A DNA stretch of 64,000 nt. Source: Primulina eburnea (Eukaryota; Streptophyta; Magnoliopsida; Lamiales; Gesneriaceae). A model generated the notes under the pieces. The model was not told the DNA's origin. It did not search any database and was given only the letters and a program-made list of their open reading frames with translations. The translations under genes were made by a program, and so were the position numbers. Where the stretch lies: contig NC_133114.1 of the NCBI RefSeq assembly GCF_022965805.1, forward strand, positions 5,724,261 to 5,788,260, read 5' to 3'. This document shows positions 48,601-60,400 of this stretch, in pieces (the stretch's first letter is position 1; every line of letters begins with the position of its first letter).

Positions 48601-49060
48601 TTCTGCAATAATCGAGTCATAGATAACGTAGATATCAAAGGAATTCTAGATCTAGAACCCTTACCATATAATTTCCACTCTTCAGCCATCTCAGGTCTGA
48701 ATTTCACAATATTGTGTAAACAATCGACGGTAGCTCTGTACTTGGTCAGCATATCAATACTGATAATACAGTCAAAATGAGACAACCCAAGTACGATACA
48801 ATCTAACTCAATCTCATGGCCATCATACTGTAGCATACAATGTTTAACATATTTCACTGATATCAATCATGTCCCTAAAGGAGAAGAGACAGACACTACA
48901 ACAAATAATGACTCCACAGACAATGCATGAATAAATGCAAATCGTTCAGAAATAAATGTACGAGAAGCACCCGTATCTATCAATACATAAGCAAGGTAAC
49001 CACATAAAGAACAGTTACATGCAACAACATCATCCGATGCTTCCTGGGCCTACTCCTCAG
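45651..49060 (-). pseudogene. gypsy D pol pseudogene (PR-RT-RNase H-IN-chromodomain-like)
   Basis: Minus strand, in order: protease with VLIDTGASRTF (about 48975) and RT in a long open piece 48866-47466 ([47 protein letters not shown] near 47960). Next come RNase H remnants and YYPGKSNAAADALSRK (about 47230). Integrase has WDHISMDFVTKLP, IVSDCDPRFTS and YHPQTDGQSEW (46737-46430), then KGKLSPRYIGPYEILEKIG and FHVSLLRKYI (46010-45870). The end, VKIQWSRHGIEEATWETE and a stop at 45651, is the chromodomain-like tail. Two in-frame stops occur between 45780 and 45850 and shifts occur near 46190, 46310 and 47340-47470. Confidence 0.9.
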
Positions 49061-50132
49061 TCAAAGCAAATACTCTGGCCTGCTGTCTTGGAGGCTGTCT
49101 AACTGTCTGGCTTCCTCCTGGCCTCTGCTGTGACGGAGTAGTAGTCAGTGGTGGCTGGAAAGAGTGAACAACTGATGATCTTCTATCAGTCTGAGCCACT
49201 GATCCAGGTGATTCTGCTCCCTGGGATCCCTGAGAACCTCTCTGTGGACATACTCTCGCAAAATGTCCCTACTGTCTGCAAATACGCCAACTACCAATCA
49301 CTCTCTGGCATTGCTCAGTCGGATGTCTCCCTCCGCAATTTCTGCAATAAGCACCGGTATAACTCTGGCTCTGTCGGGAACCACTAGAGCTAGAAGAACT
49401 GCTGCCAGACTTCTTAAACTGTCTTCCTCTGGCTTTCAGATAATCCTTCTTTCCACCACTGTTTTTTCCACTCTCAAATATGGGACGTGGTTGTTGTGGT
49501 CTCGGTGCTGGAGGAACATACGAAGCTCCTTTCTATCTTATCAGACCAGCTTCAGCTCCTTTGGCTCTGTTCAGGGCATCAGAAAAACTATTCGGTCGCC
49601 CTGTGTTTACCAATGTAAAAATCTCATGATTCAGGCCGTTGATGAATTGATCAACAAGAGCTTTGTCATTCTCTGCCACGTGTGGAGCGAATCGTAACAA
49701 GGTAGAGAACTTGGCGACATATTCTTCAATGTTCAGCTGACCTTGTCTCAAATTGGCAAACTCTGACCCCTTGTCTTTCCTGTACGACACTGGAAAAAAT
49801 ATCTGATAAAACTCAGTCTTAAAAACATTCCAATTGATATTCGTACCTCGATGCTCCAACGCCCTCTTTGTCGTGATCCACCAGTTCTTTGCAACGTCAT
49901 GCAACTGTTGCCCAATCAGTCTGACTCGGCGCTCATCTGTATAATCCAAGGAATCAAACAACATTTCAATATCATCTAACCAACACTCACAGTCAACCGA
50001 AGTCTCTGTTCCTTTCAAGGTTAGCGGTTTAAACGACTGAAATCTCTTCAGTAGTGTTTCCATCGGAGTTGCTGTCACATAAATCGGATTAGACGAAGTA
50101 CTGCCCTGTTCTAGGATTCGTCGTGTAGGCAT
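49061..50132 (-). pseudogene. gypsy D gag
   Basis: Starts at 50132 (MPTRRILEQGS). The capsid domain has FKPLTLKGTETSVDCECWL, VRLIGQQLHDVAKNWW and VFKTEFYQIFFP. The open piece ends at 49533 with LIR and a stop. Further on, two zinc knuckles are recognisable (CRNCGGRHPTEQC near 49350; CRQ-stop-GHFARVC near 49275), the second with an in-frame TAG. Confidence 0.88.
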
Positions 50133-50370
50133 ATCTAATTATCAAAAGAATTAGTAACCCAATACATAAAATTTGTTGCAGTCCCCTCTCTGATCATCTA
50201 ACCTCTGATTAAGAATCGGTTCTGATTCATTCTCAGTAATACACATTACCAATTCAAATCAAGTAATCAGGTAAACATGTAGTAAAGCAGTAAAACATGC
50301 TAGCAATCAGAAGCAAGAAAGAAAACCCATTCTACCCCGCTCACTAGCTTCTATCTCAATCTCAAGAACC

Positions 50371-50386
50371 TACTGCTCTGATACCA
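50371..50386 (-). other. Primer binding site of gypsy D, tRNA-Met type
   Basis: TGGTATCAGAGCAGTA on the minus strand, five bases from the LTR end. Confidence 0.88.
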
Positions 50387-50391
50387 CCTGC

Positions 50392-52163
50392 TGTGGGGAC
50401 CTGGACGCTAATTCATTTCTTAATCATTTTTGGGAATAATTTGATCAATTATGAAAAACAAGGTCTAAATTATTTTTTTAAAATACAAGTGCGGAACGTA
50501 ATGGAATCTGTCTGATATAAACATCAACATAAAAGTACAAGTCTTGTACAATTACATTAAAATCAAACTAGGGTTCAACTACTATATATCAAGTGCTGAA
50601 TCATATTCTACTTCTGGGTCCGAATCTCCACGCTAACTGTAATCTCTCATCCTCTTCTTGACCCTGATCCTGTCCCACATGTTGTCATGCATACACACAA
50701 ACACAACAACAGCCAGATAACTCCGGTGAGAATATAATCCCAGTATAAACAATGTATAAATGCAATCATATAAAAACATATATAAAAACATATAACAGTT
50801 ATCATTAACATGTATTGAATATGAAAACATGAATGACATAAAACTGTAAATAAACTCATGACTCGTCATCTCAGACTCGACTCATTTCTAATCTAGGGAT
50901 CCCGGTTCCTGGACATTGGCACATATGTCAAATCTCAGCGATAGGAGTCGATCTACTCCTAAGCAACATCAATATAATTCAATCATCCAGTGTCTTGGCA
51001 TATCCGCCACAGACTTGGCATATCCTCCAATGACTAGGCATCTCCGCCCATGACTCAATACACGTTTTTCTATAAATCAATAGACTAAGCATATCAATCT
51101 CATGAATTGCAAACATCAATGCAATAAAATAAAGTATGTGGTTTATGGGAAACTCAAGTCCAATATGACTCGAGTCGATCTCCCGGTTAACATTGATTTA
51201 TACCTTTCTTTCCTGTCGATCTGACGAAGTCGAAGTCCCGAATTCAAAGCCTATCAATATCAATATGGCAATGACAATGTCGAATATTCTGTATTAATAT
51301 ACCATTCAAATCAAGACATCTCAGTCTTATCAAATTCTGATGGCACGACAGTATAATTCCAAAGTACCGGTAATACAGATCAGTATATACCAATAACTCA
51401 TAATCAATCGATAAACAATACAAATCTCAATCAAATCCAATATGAAAATCATAACAATTTCATACGGTACTGTTCTTCAATCCGATTTCGATTATACGAT
51501 GTTTACTATGTCAAGAACACCATATATGAATCATGTCCGATTCCTTCAATAGCATATTTACAAATCGTATAAAAAACATAAGAAACTTACATCTGTGTGA
51601 AGCTTGCGTCGATAGGAACACAGTACTGAAGTCGGATTGAAATTCTAACGGTTGGATTGTGCGTGAATTAATTTCTAAAATCAAGAAGTGAGAATTCTCT
51701 CCAAAGCTCTCGGTTTTCCTCTTGCTGCAATTCTGAGGAAATGAAACAATATATATCTATCAAGTTGCATGGTGAAACCAAGTGTCGATTTTTCCTTCTG
51801 CATGCCTCGCGCATACCCGCGCATATGCGCGCCCTAGCCCTGCGCATATGCGCGAGACTTACTGTCTCGGCATGTAACCTTTTCGGCAGCTCGCGCATAT
51901 GCGCGCAATTCTTCCGCGCATATGCGCGAGGTTCTCTGGACTTGAATTTGGCTTCCCGCATAGCTCGCGCATATGCGCGAGGTCCTCTGCCTGCCTCGCG
52001 CATATGCGTGCATCATATCGCGCATATGCGCGAGGGGTACTGTCCTCACACATTGAATCTTTTCATGTTAACTCAATTCAAGTATCGGAATGATCCTTCA
52101 TAATCATATCAATTCACAATAAATAATCGCAAATTAACATGATATAAATTCTCGGGCATTACA
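50392..52163 (-). repeat. 5' LTR of gypsy D
   Basis: 1772 bp, 89 bases longer than the 3' LTR, chiefly because its palindrome array (51806-52034) is longer. Flanked on the right by TCCAA. Confidence 0.93.
51806..52034. repeat. Palindrome array, 5' LTR of gypsy D
   Basis: Seven GCGCATATGCGC-type words, mostly CTCGCGCATATGCGCGAGG. A block at about 51900-51967 containing two extra words and a unique spacer is absent from the 3' LTR. A TATATA box lies at 51750-51757 on the transcription-downstream side. Confidence 0.93.
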
Positions 52164-52168
52164 TCCAA

Positions 52169-54180
52169 TCTCAAATCTAGTCACAAGTTTGATGTTCGAG
52201 CTAAACCATATGTGTTTTTAGGATATCTTGCAAATCAAAATGGTTTCACACTCCTTGACTTATCCACTCAAGAATTCATTCTATCGGGATGCTGTGTTTC
52301 GTGATGACATCTTTCCATTTTCTTCACACAACCGTGATTGTACTCCTTTTCCCTCACCCTCAAAGTTAGTTACTTATGATTTTCCTTCCCTCGACTCTAC
52401 TCCACTGAGTTATGTTCCTGCACCTAATCCCACGATGGAAGTGTACCCATCTTCTACCTCTACCTGTTCCAGCTCCACGAGACCTCCCAGATCACATCGT
52501 CCTCCCCAGTGGACTAAAGACTGTATGCTCTGACACTTACTCTACCCCATACAGTCTTCTTGATCATATACCTTACAATAATATATTATCTTCACACCGG
52601 TCTTTCTTGGCTTGTATTTCCCAAACAACAGAACCCACCTTTGCAGTAGTCTCTGATCCTGAATGGCATGCAGCCATGGAACCTAAGATTTATGCTCTGA
52701 AGCTAATCAAACTTGGGTAATTGTTCCTCTGATCCCGGGAAAAAAGACCATATGTTGCAAATGAGTATACAAAATCAAACGCAAGGCAGATGGCATCATC
52801 GACAGATTCAAAGCGCGCATTGTCGCCAAAGGTTACACCCAACAATATGGCATTGACTATCTTGACACATTCTCTCCGATTCCAAAGATAGTTAAGGTTC
52901 AATGTGTCTTAACTGTGGCTGCAGCAAAAAATTGGTCCTTACATCAAATGGATGTAACCAACGCCTTTCTCCAAGGTGATATACATGAGGAGATCTACAT
53001 GTCTATTCCTCAAGGGTTTGAAAGACAACGGCAAAATCATGCTTGCAAACTCCTTAAATCCTCATTGGCTTGAAGCAAGCCTCTCACCAATAGAATTTAA
53101 AATTCTGTCAAATTATGCAGCATGCTGGATATTTACAATCTCTTCATGGTCACTCTCTGTTTTACAAGCGACAAGGTAGTTCAATCACCTTACTTCTTCT
53201 TTATGTTGATGATATTTTCATCACGGGTGACGATTCTCTTGCAATCGCTGCCCTAAAAGAATATTTGCATGAGCATTTTGACATTAAAGATCTCAGACCT
53301 CTGAAATATTTATTGGAGATTGACGTCGCTAGATCGAAGGCTGGTATTTGTTTAAAACAGCCTTAATATGCGCTGGAATTCCTTGGATACATGAATGACT
53401 GGTTGCAAGCCATGTGATACTCCAATGGAACAACACTTAAAACTCACTACACTTGAATATGATCATCTCATCAAGACTACTGGTTATGATCCTCTATTGC
53501 ATGATCTTGCTTCCTATCAACGTTTAGTCAAACGACTGATTTATCTCACGATTACTCGCCCGGTATATGCTTTGCGGTTCAGTCTCTTAGTCAATTCATG
53601 CAACTTCCAAAGCAATCACATATGAATGCAGCTCTTCGAGTTCTTGGATATCTCAAGGGTAGTCCAGTTTTGGGCATTTTTCTGTCTGCCTCCAGTGATT
53701 TACAACTTTCCGCATATTGTGACTCTGATTTGGGTTCTTGTCCAATGAGTCAGAAGTCCTTGACTGGATATGTGATCAAACTAGGTCCTTTGGTGGTCTC
53801 TTGGGGAAAAAAAACAGAACATTGTTTCTCATTCATCCACAGAGGCTGAATATCGCTCCATGGCTACAATTGCATGTGAAATAACTTGGATTCGAAGTCT
53901 TCTATCAGACATGGGCCTGATTATTAATCTGCCCACTCCTCTCTTTTGGAATAACTAGGAGGCAATCCACATTGCAGCAAATCCACTGTATCATGTGCAC
54001 ACGAAGCACATTGAAATAGACTGTCACTTCATGCGTAAAAACATTCGTTCTCACATACTTACCACCTCTCATATCCATACTCGACAGCAGCCGACAGACA
54101 TATTCACCAAGGCCTTAGGTTCAGATCAACATCACCACCTCTTATCCAATCTTGACAAATTGAACATCTTACAAGCTTGA
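52169..54180 (+). pseudogene. copia C pol, 3' part (integrase tail, RT, RNase H)
   Basis: Resumes the integrase tail (RAKPYVFLGYLANQNGF). RT begins near 52650 (DPEWHAAMEPKIYAL) with RFKARIVAKGYTQQYGIDY, MDVTNAFLQGDIHEEIYM, and the catalytic LLLYVDDIFITGDD near 53200. RNase H spans about 53600-54170 with AYCDSDLGSCP and STEAEYRSM, and VHTKHIEIDCHFMRKNI near 54000. It ends LDKLNILQA and a stop at 54180. Stops and shifts occur near 52500, 53040-53100, 53370 and 53810. Confidence 0.9.
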
Positions 54181-54187
54181 GGGGGTG
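54176..54187 (+). other. Polypurine tract of copia C
   Basis: GCTTGAGGGGGTG-type purine run directly before the 3' LTR. Confidence 0.75.
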
Positions 54188-54387
54188 TGTTAAATAGATT
54201 GCTTGATAGCTGTCAAGTTAGTTAAAGTAGCTAGACTAGAAGTTAGAGTTACACATCATCTCATTTATATATAATATGCACTCTCTTTATAAGGGGCTAG
54301 AGATATTTTTTCTTCCATAAATAAACATTTTGATATCTTCTTGAGCTCATAGTTCATCAATGGTTGCTATGTATGCATATTCTAACA
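54188..54387 (+). repeat. 3' LTR of copia C
   Basis: 200 bp, TGTTAAATAGATTG...TTCTAACA, about 90% similar to the 5' LTR by eye; followed by the TATAT target duplication. Confidence 0.9.
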
Positions 54388-54739
54388 TATATTACGAAAA
54401 TCGATTTTAAATCTTTTGTAGGTAAGGCTCTTACAATCTCAAAATGTAAATGCATCTAGATTTTCATTTTTTCAAATCAAATATAAAGTTTAACATAATC
54501 TTTAACTTGGCACGCCCACAATACTTGCTAAAATGCAATTACGGGTCCTTACAAGGCAATGAACTGAGGAGGAGACGCACACTAAATTATTTAATCAAAT
54601 ATTATTTATTATGGAATCTTTTACATAGAAAAATACCCGAAACATATTTTGTCACTCCCACCTCCTAAGCCTATGCTAGCGTATGATGGAATATGGGTAA
54701 ATGAAGACAAAAAGTATAACAAAGGTATTGGTCAAGAAC
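54388..54739. other. Flank between copia C and the dirigent gene
   Basis: AT-rich, no ORF of note. It is downstream of the minus-strand dirigent gene; its 3' UTR and polyadenylation site would lie here. Confidence 0.5.
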
Positions 54740-55336
54740 CTATGCATAATGCAAAACAACAACATCATACTCCACGATAGCATCACCCGAAGTGTTACTA
54801 TACTTGATCGTATTCAGCATGGCGGAGCCACGTGCTAGTCGGAAAACACCGGAGCCACCAACAATCGGCAGCTCACGATACTTATCCATGAACGGATTGT
54901 GGCCGATCAGACTCAGTGTGCTGCCTTTGTATTTCCCACTTGTAAACACAAAATTGTATGTCATATGGAAGCCAAGCTTCTCCAACCCGGCCGACACGAA
55001 AAGGCCCTGAGCTCGGCCAACTATCTCTGAATCTGGGCTCGACCCTGAAGTTAATAGATCGTCTATGGTGGCGATCATGCCGAAATATGTAGGCGAATGA
55101 ATCGTATAGTTGGCTAATGCGATCGGAATATTGGTCGGATTTGGGCCGCTAACAATGTCATGAAGGTAGAAACGAAGCTGGGTCACCTTTTGCTTCAAGT
55201 GAGGCAGTTTTTTGTACCAATTTTTCATTTCTTCGGGACTCTTACCAACGCCTGCAGGCCCATTATGCCCATGAACCACCGCTACGGTACATAGTAAAAT
55301 CGAGCAAAGAAATAAAATAGAGCCCATCTTCTCCAT
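54740..55336 (-). CDS. Dirigent family protein, secreted (single exon)
   Basis: 198 residues, complete and intronless, as is usual for the family. Residues 1-23 form a hydrophobic signal peptide (ILFLCSILLCTVAVVHG), so export to the cell wall is expected. The dirigent domain starts near residue 53 with FYLHDIVSGPNPTNI (D60 conserved). It goes on through MIATIDDLL, IVGRAQGLFVSAG, YKGSTLSLIGHNP and ELPIVGGSGVFRLARG, and ends EYDVVVLHYA. A possible N-glycosylation site is NYT at residue 76. Dirigent proteins steer stereoselective coupling of phenoxy radicals in lignan or lignin-related pathways; the exact product cannot be read from sequence. Two Met codons (1 and 4) are close; the first is chosen for the longest signal peptide. 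An upstream TATA box is at 55572-55581. Confidence 0.93.
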   Translation of the reverse strand: MEKMGSILFLCSILLCTVAVVHGHNGPAGVGKSPEEMKNWYKKLPHLKQKVTQLRFYLHDIVSGPNPTNIPIALANYTIHSPTYFGMIATIDDLLTSGSSPDSEIVGRAQGLFVSAGLEKLGFHMTYNFVFTSGKYKGSTLSLIGHNPFMDKYRELPIVGGSGVFRLARGSAMLNTIKYSNTSGDAIVEYDVVVLHYA

Positions 55337-55571
55337 TTTCTTCCTGCGCTCCTCTGTAAATTTCCAGCCCTAAACTGCTAAAACATAGATTTATTTTAGT
55401 CTATACCCTTGAGATTTGTTATAAAATACGGAAAAAGTGAGAGAAAAATTCTTTGCCAAAACAGGAAGGAAGAACAACTTTTATTACAAGTTAAAAGTGC
55501 CAAAATAGAACTTCTGAAAGGAAAATTCTCAGAGACAGCAATATTCGCAAATATGAATTCATAAAGAACTA

Positions 55572-55581
55572 ATATTTATAG
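55572..55581 (-). promoter_or_regulatory. TATA box of the dirigent gene
   Basis: CTATAAATATT on the minus strand, about 240 bases upstream of the start codon. A leader of about 200 bases would follow. Confidence 0.55.
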
Positions 55582-56118
55582 AGCAGTCAGCAAATGAAGC
55601 TTACATCGAAAAATCACCACTGAAAAATGCCGAAGAATGGATTTAACTTCAAAGGCTCAATCGGAGAAGATGTGGAACACGTCTTCGCACAGAAAATATA
55701 TTTCCGTAGGAAAGAAGAACTTAAAAGGCGGGCGAGTCCGTTGCGTACGGCTAAAGTTCCATCGACATCCGTCAACCGACACCTGCCAAAAATGACGGTC
55801 AACCTTCAAATCTCCAAAATGTTGTGAGAACGATATAAAATGTAAGAAACTCAATAATATCTCGATTTAAATTTTTTTTTAGCAAAAAGTAATTTCTCAG
55901 TGTAGAAAATGTATACAAAAAAGTATGTTATATTGCAAATGAAAATATATTTAAATTATTATAATTAGGAGATATTCCCACATATCGACATAATTTGTGT
56001 TAGGTTTGAAAAATACATTATAAGAAACTTTACAATAATTAATGTTTAAAATACTTGGGAGATTTTTCTTTGTATGCCCTTTACACATAGGAAACATATA
56101 TCAATTCATAGATTTTTA

Positions 56119-56255
56119 TCCGTGAGACGAGTTCAGCTGATCCATAATCATCATGAAAAATAATACATAAAACATAAAAAAACGATAATTTTTAATGAAT
56201 TGAATCGTGTCGGATATTTATCTCACAAAATTGATTCATCAGACAATCTAACAAG
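56119..56255. repeat. Degenerate copy of the GTGAGACGG MITE family
   Basis: CCGTGAGACGAGTTCAGCTGATCC at one side, then ATCATGAAAAATAATACATAAA and TATTTATCTCACAAAAT. Same block order as the other copies but heavily mutated. Confidence 0.5.
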
Positions 56256-56555
56256 ATTTCTTATGATATATTTTTCTAACACGAACATACTTCAAGCAAC
56301 AGTTTAGTCATGAAATAATACTAAGATTTATTATACCCGAGGAGATTTGTGCGCGCTCATTCTTTGACCACTTTATGTGAAGCCATCATTTTAATTTCAG
56401 CTACCCACTAACGTTCATACCTCGAATGGTTGTTGGCAAAAGCAAAATAAATATAATGGGACATGATCTAATTTTTGTTTTGTGTATATATTCTAAAGTA
56501 TTTTTATATACTTCAAATCAATATTATTCACAACATATTTAGATATAGACAAAAA

Positions 56556-56693
56556 CTTGTGCGAGACGATCTCACAGATCGTTTTTTGTGAGACAAATAT
56601 CTTATTTGGATCATCAAAGTATTACTTATTATTGTAAATATCGGTAGGGTTGATCTGTCTCACAGATAAAGAATCATGAAACCGTCTCACAAG
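56556..56693 (-). repeat. MITE-like element with GTGAGACGGT terminal repeats
   Basis: Ends are ACTTGTGCGAGACGATCTCAC and ACCGTCTCACAAG, an inverted pair. The internal blocks CTTATTTGGATCAT, ATATCGGTAGGGTTGATC and TGTCTCACAGATAAAGAATC match the intron copy at 9168-9290 in reverse complement. It is the most complete copy here, about 138 bases. Confidence 0.75.
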
Positions 56694-57059
56694 AGACCAA
56701 CTTTTAGATATAATATTATTATCATCTTATATATTTTTCTTAAGCTAACTAACTATACTACTAATTATCTAAATATAAAATTTTATGATAAAATATTAAA
56801 CAATATGACAACATATGTGCTAGGTAACTAGTTATATACTATGCCGACTTGTTGACTTAAAACTTAATGATTTAATACCTAAGCTTTTAAAAATTCAAAT
56901 TTAAGTAATCATATTTAAATATTATCTCAGTCAACTCAGAAGACCATTTGTTACATCAAAAATCCAATTAATGCCACGTCTGCTTGACTAATATTCCAAA
57001 ATCACAAAAAACCCGATTTTATATATCAATATCATATTTTATTTGCACCATTCATAAAA

Positions 57060-57165
57060 AAAATTAATTTTTATGTCAAAAATATTAATTTTTATTATAA
57101 ATATGACAGAGTTAACTTATCTCACGAATAAAAATCTGTGAAACTGTCTCATCAAAGACATACTA
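57060..57165 (-). repeat. Partial copy of the GTGAGACGG MITE family
   Basis: ATAAATATGACAGAGTTAAC, TTATCTCACGAATAAAAATC and TGAAACTGTCTCATCAAAG recall the same terminal half as the 56556-56693 copy. Confidence 0.5.
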
Positions 57166-58399
57166 TTCCAAAATATATATACAATTTTATAATTTGTAGC
57201 GGTTTAAAATCGCTCTTCAACTATGTAATAGAAGCAATTTCAAACCGTTCATGAAATAAATGATATATAAGCGTGTTTGGAGTCATGGATTTGGACCGAG
57301 TTTAAATATGCTCCTAAAAAATATATTTAAAAATCGATTTCAAAACTCGATATGAGATTTAAAAACGATTTGAAACAACTTTATTAAAGAAATTTGTCAT
57401 TATTTTTTACTTTCTTTGAATTTTTTTTCACAAATTAATATAATATAAATCTCAATACAATTCATCAATCAATAACAAAAATTAAATAAATATCATTTAT
57501 TAAAAAACAAAAATCTTTACATTTAAAATTTCAACAAACAAGTTTTTGAATGAAACTTCTATTTAAAATTAAGTTAAATGAAAGTTCTGTTTAAAATTCT
57601 ATATAATTAGAGGATCTGGTTCCACGGGTGGAGGTGATCTGCAGTTGTTCTGTGCATTTAATGGAGTACATATGATCACAGACATCGAATTTGACGAGAA
57701 TGTTTAGGTTCAAACACCTTACACAATTTTCATTAAGCAACGGGCAAAATATTTGGAAAATGACAAAATATTGATATCAAAATCACTCATCTCCAAAAAA
57801 TTGTACGTTTTAGTTGTGATTATGTTTTTAAACACTGCTAGATTATCATCAGCAAAAACGATAAACATTCGACCCTGCATAAAAAATATTACTGAAAAAC
57901 TATATATATTAAGAAAATAAAATAGATTATACATGTACATGATTAATTATTTTATAAATATATAAGACTATTTGTTGATTTTTACTCCTTTAAAACAAGA
58001 GAAATTATAAAATTTACCGTGGTATTTTATTAAAAAAATAAAATAGATTATATCTTGATCCTCCTACAGTGTAAGTGTGACCTATTGACGTTCTAAAAGG
58101 CTTTCAACAATAAATGGAAAAATTGTCAAATTTCTTCAGTAAGATGTATTTTTATCAAATTTGGTTATTAGTCCTTTCATTTTGCTTTTATTGGTATTTA
58201 ATCATATTTCGTCACAACGCTTACATGAAATCGAAAAATTGTTAACATGTCCATCGTCATGTCAGCATTTTGGTGAAATAAGACTAAAATCAACAAATAA
58301 ACAAATTACATGACTAAAACTTAATTTTGACAAGTTTGAAGATGAAAATAGAGAACATAACATATCAAATGTCTGACTTGGGTATTTTCCCCAATGGCC

Positions 58400-59077
58400 A
58401 CCCATTTCCCCCATAACAACTCAAAAGTATTCGCCCACTCCTGGCACGAGTGGCCACTGTTGATGATTCTATTCGTTTGAACTCTATTTGATATCCGTTA
58501 TTTCATTGTTATCATTCATGCATCGTATAACATTACATTTTACTTGATATCATTACATGTCATTTATATGCGTCATAATTTTATTGGCATGTCGTATTGG
58601 GGTATGTCTCTTGTTTTATTTTTATGTTGTAGTTGTTTTTTTATGCCATAACAAATTGTCCATGAGGATTTGACTCTTCTGGTGGAATGTCAGCGAATGG
58701 TGCATGTAGTTGTGTTGGTTTGTGTCTGAGTTCCAAGATACTTATGTATTTTATATTTATATTGGTTTGATATATTTGCCAGGGAGATGTCATGTGTATC
58801 TGTATTGTGAAGTTTTTATGTCGGTTTGGATTTGGTTTGTGGTGTGTTGTGTCTAGTCCTAGCAGTGCATCTGTAGAATGTTGGTCTACTTGACCTTATC
58901 TTTGAGTGTATATTGATGTTGTTGTATTTTTTAAATTTTTGGGATGACTTACTTACGAGGAGGTCATGTCGAATTTCTGTAAACCTTAAAGGAAAATTTT
59001 AATTTGTTTTCGTTGTTTACGTTAATTAATCCTGATTTTTTTTCATTATATGCTAATCAGGATCATGAGCCCTGACA
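58400..59077 (+). repeat. 3' part of a degraded gypsy LTR (element F)
   Basis: Ends AGCCCTGACA, followed after two bases by a primer-site-like TGGTATCAGGT. The block GGGATGACTTACTTACGAGGAGGTCATG near 58941 recalls R/U5 sequence of plant gypsy LTRs. The left boundary is uncertain. Confidence 0.5.
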
Positions 59078-59079
59078 TT

Positions 59080-59090
59080 TGGTATCAGGT
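59080..59090 (+). other. Degraded primer binding site, tRNA-Met type
   Basis: TGGTATCAGGT instead of TGGTATCAGAGC. Confidence 0.6.
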
Positions 59091-59349
59091 AGTAAGAGGA
59101 ATACATTCGAGTTAGAGTATAGGACACTCGAGTGAAAAGACAAATAGAATGATTGTGCATGTTTTTGATTACTTGCTCTTTCTTGTTTATATGCTTTGAA
59201 TTATTTTACTTAGCAAGGTTTGAGTTTGTAGTTGATTAAGTTTTGACATTTAGTTTAATATTTTCCAATTAGCTTAATTTCATTCTTTTATTATCTATAT
59301 TAAGCCGATCATTTTATTTCTACATGTGAATTAAATCTCTTTGTCTTGT

Positions 59350-60400
59350 AGATGACACCTAGAGGTATGAGCAGAAAAGGAAATGAATTTGTTCAAGAAT
59401 CAGAAGCCCAAAATGTTTGAAAACTTAACTAGGGAAGACGAGGTCACAGTCTCTGTGAAGTAGCACAAAATGTTAATGTTGAGTATGAAATGGACTATAA
59501 ACCCCAAATACCTCAAGATAGGTGCGAAGTTAGGAATATTGAGTTTAATAATGCCGTGGATCAACTAATTATAGGAATGGGTGAAATGGAATTAATGTGT
59601 CCTCCTCGATTCTTTGGAATAGAAGATGGTGAGAAATTTGAAGCATGGTTAATATGAAATACTTGTTTAATATGTTGGAGTACACTCCAGATTTTGAGCT
59701 TAAGTAGGATATTTTTTAGTTAAAATATCGAGCATAGTTATGGTAGGAGACCAATGAGGAATCTCTTAAAGAATCAGGTGAAAGAGTTACTTGGGATGCA
59801 TTTTGTGCCAAGTTTAGTCGAGAATTTTTTTCCACCTTCATATTACTCTACTAGGAAGCTGAATTCAATAGATTGACTCAAGGTAATATGACTGTAGGAG
59901 AGTATGCCTCTCAATTCTCAGCATTTCTTGCCTATGTTCGCCATGTTGCTGCTGGTGACTGAAACAAGTTATCACATTTTATGCAAGGGCTAAATAGAAC
60001 CATTTATAATTTGGTGGTAGCTGGAGCGCCTGCTAATTGTAATGATGTTGTAGAGAAAGCCAAGAATATGGAGGCAACCCTACTTTAGGAAGAACCACAA
60101 CCAGTTGATCCATCTTTTCCTTGGGGTATAGGGAGCATTGTCCTGATTCCAGTGGGTGCACCAATATACCGACATTTATTGAAATATTAGCTTTCATAGT
60201 CCTATCAGCAGTTTAAGCCACAAAATTTCAACCAATGGAAAAAACTTCAAGAAAAAGTCGCGTAATAGTTCCTCCAGTTTTGGCAGTCAGCGTGGGGAGG
60301 TTCAGTTGGGTCGCCAGGTGGAGTATTTTGTGACTGTTGTGGTGGTAAGCATTACAGAACTCATGTACAAGGGTTCAAGGGTCGTGTCATATCTATGGGA
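59350..60400 (+). pseudogene. gypsy F gag pseudogene
   Basis: Pieces in order: FFGIEDGEKFEAW-like (59610-59650), ESGERVTWDAFCAKFSREFF (59775-59830), FNRLTQGNMTVGEYASQFSA (about 59865-59920) and FMQGLNRTIYNLVVAGAP (59980-60030). These are typical of a chromovirus-like gag. It has many stops and shifts. Confidence 0.75.

Larger units (their letters stand above)
43866..52163 (-). mobile_element. Ty3-gypsy chromovirus-type retrotransposon D (8.3 kb)
   Basis: Inserted in the integrase of copia C with target duplication TCCAA (43861-43865 and 52164-52168). On the minus strand: 5' LTR 52163-50392, primer site 50386-50371, gag, protease, RT, RNase H, integrase, a chromodomain-like tail, polypurine tract, 3' LTR 45548-43866. 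The tail and the tRNA-Met primer suggest a Tekay/Del-type chromovirus. Several stops and shifts are present; LTRs are about 95% similar by eye outside the palindrome array. Confidence 0.93.
41349..54387 (+). mobile_element. Ty1-copia retrotransposon C, split by gypsy D
   Basis: Short LTRs (41349-41555 and 54188-54387) are flanked by the target duplication TATAT (41344-41348 and 54388-54392). Internal order on the plus strand: gag, zinc knuckle, protease, integrase [interrupted by gypsy D at 43866-52163], RT, RNase H, polypurine tract. Without the insertion it is about 4.7 kb, a normal size for copia. LTRs are about 90% similar by eye and the frames carry many stops, so it is old. Confidence 0.93.
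55600..58400. other. AT-rich intergenic DNA with MITE relics
   Basis: No gene is visible. ORFs at 55627-55854 and 57719-57940 match nothing known to me. MITE-like relics are listed separately. At 57198-57250 GCGGTTTAAAATCGCT and AGCAATTTCAAACCGT form an imperfect inverted pair, like subterminal repeats of some DNA transposons. Confidence 0.5.

Noticed and set aside
55614..55854. Small ORFs on both strands upstream of the dirigent gene
   Set aside because: They overlap the likely promoter region and do not resemble a known protein.
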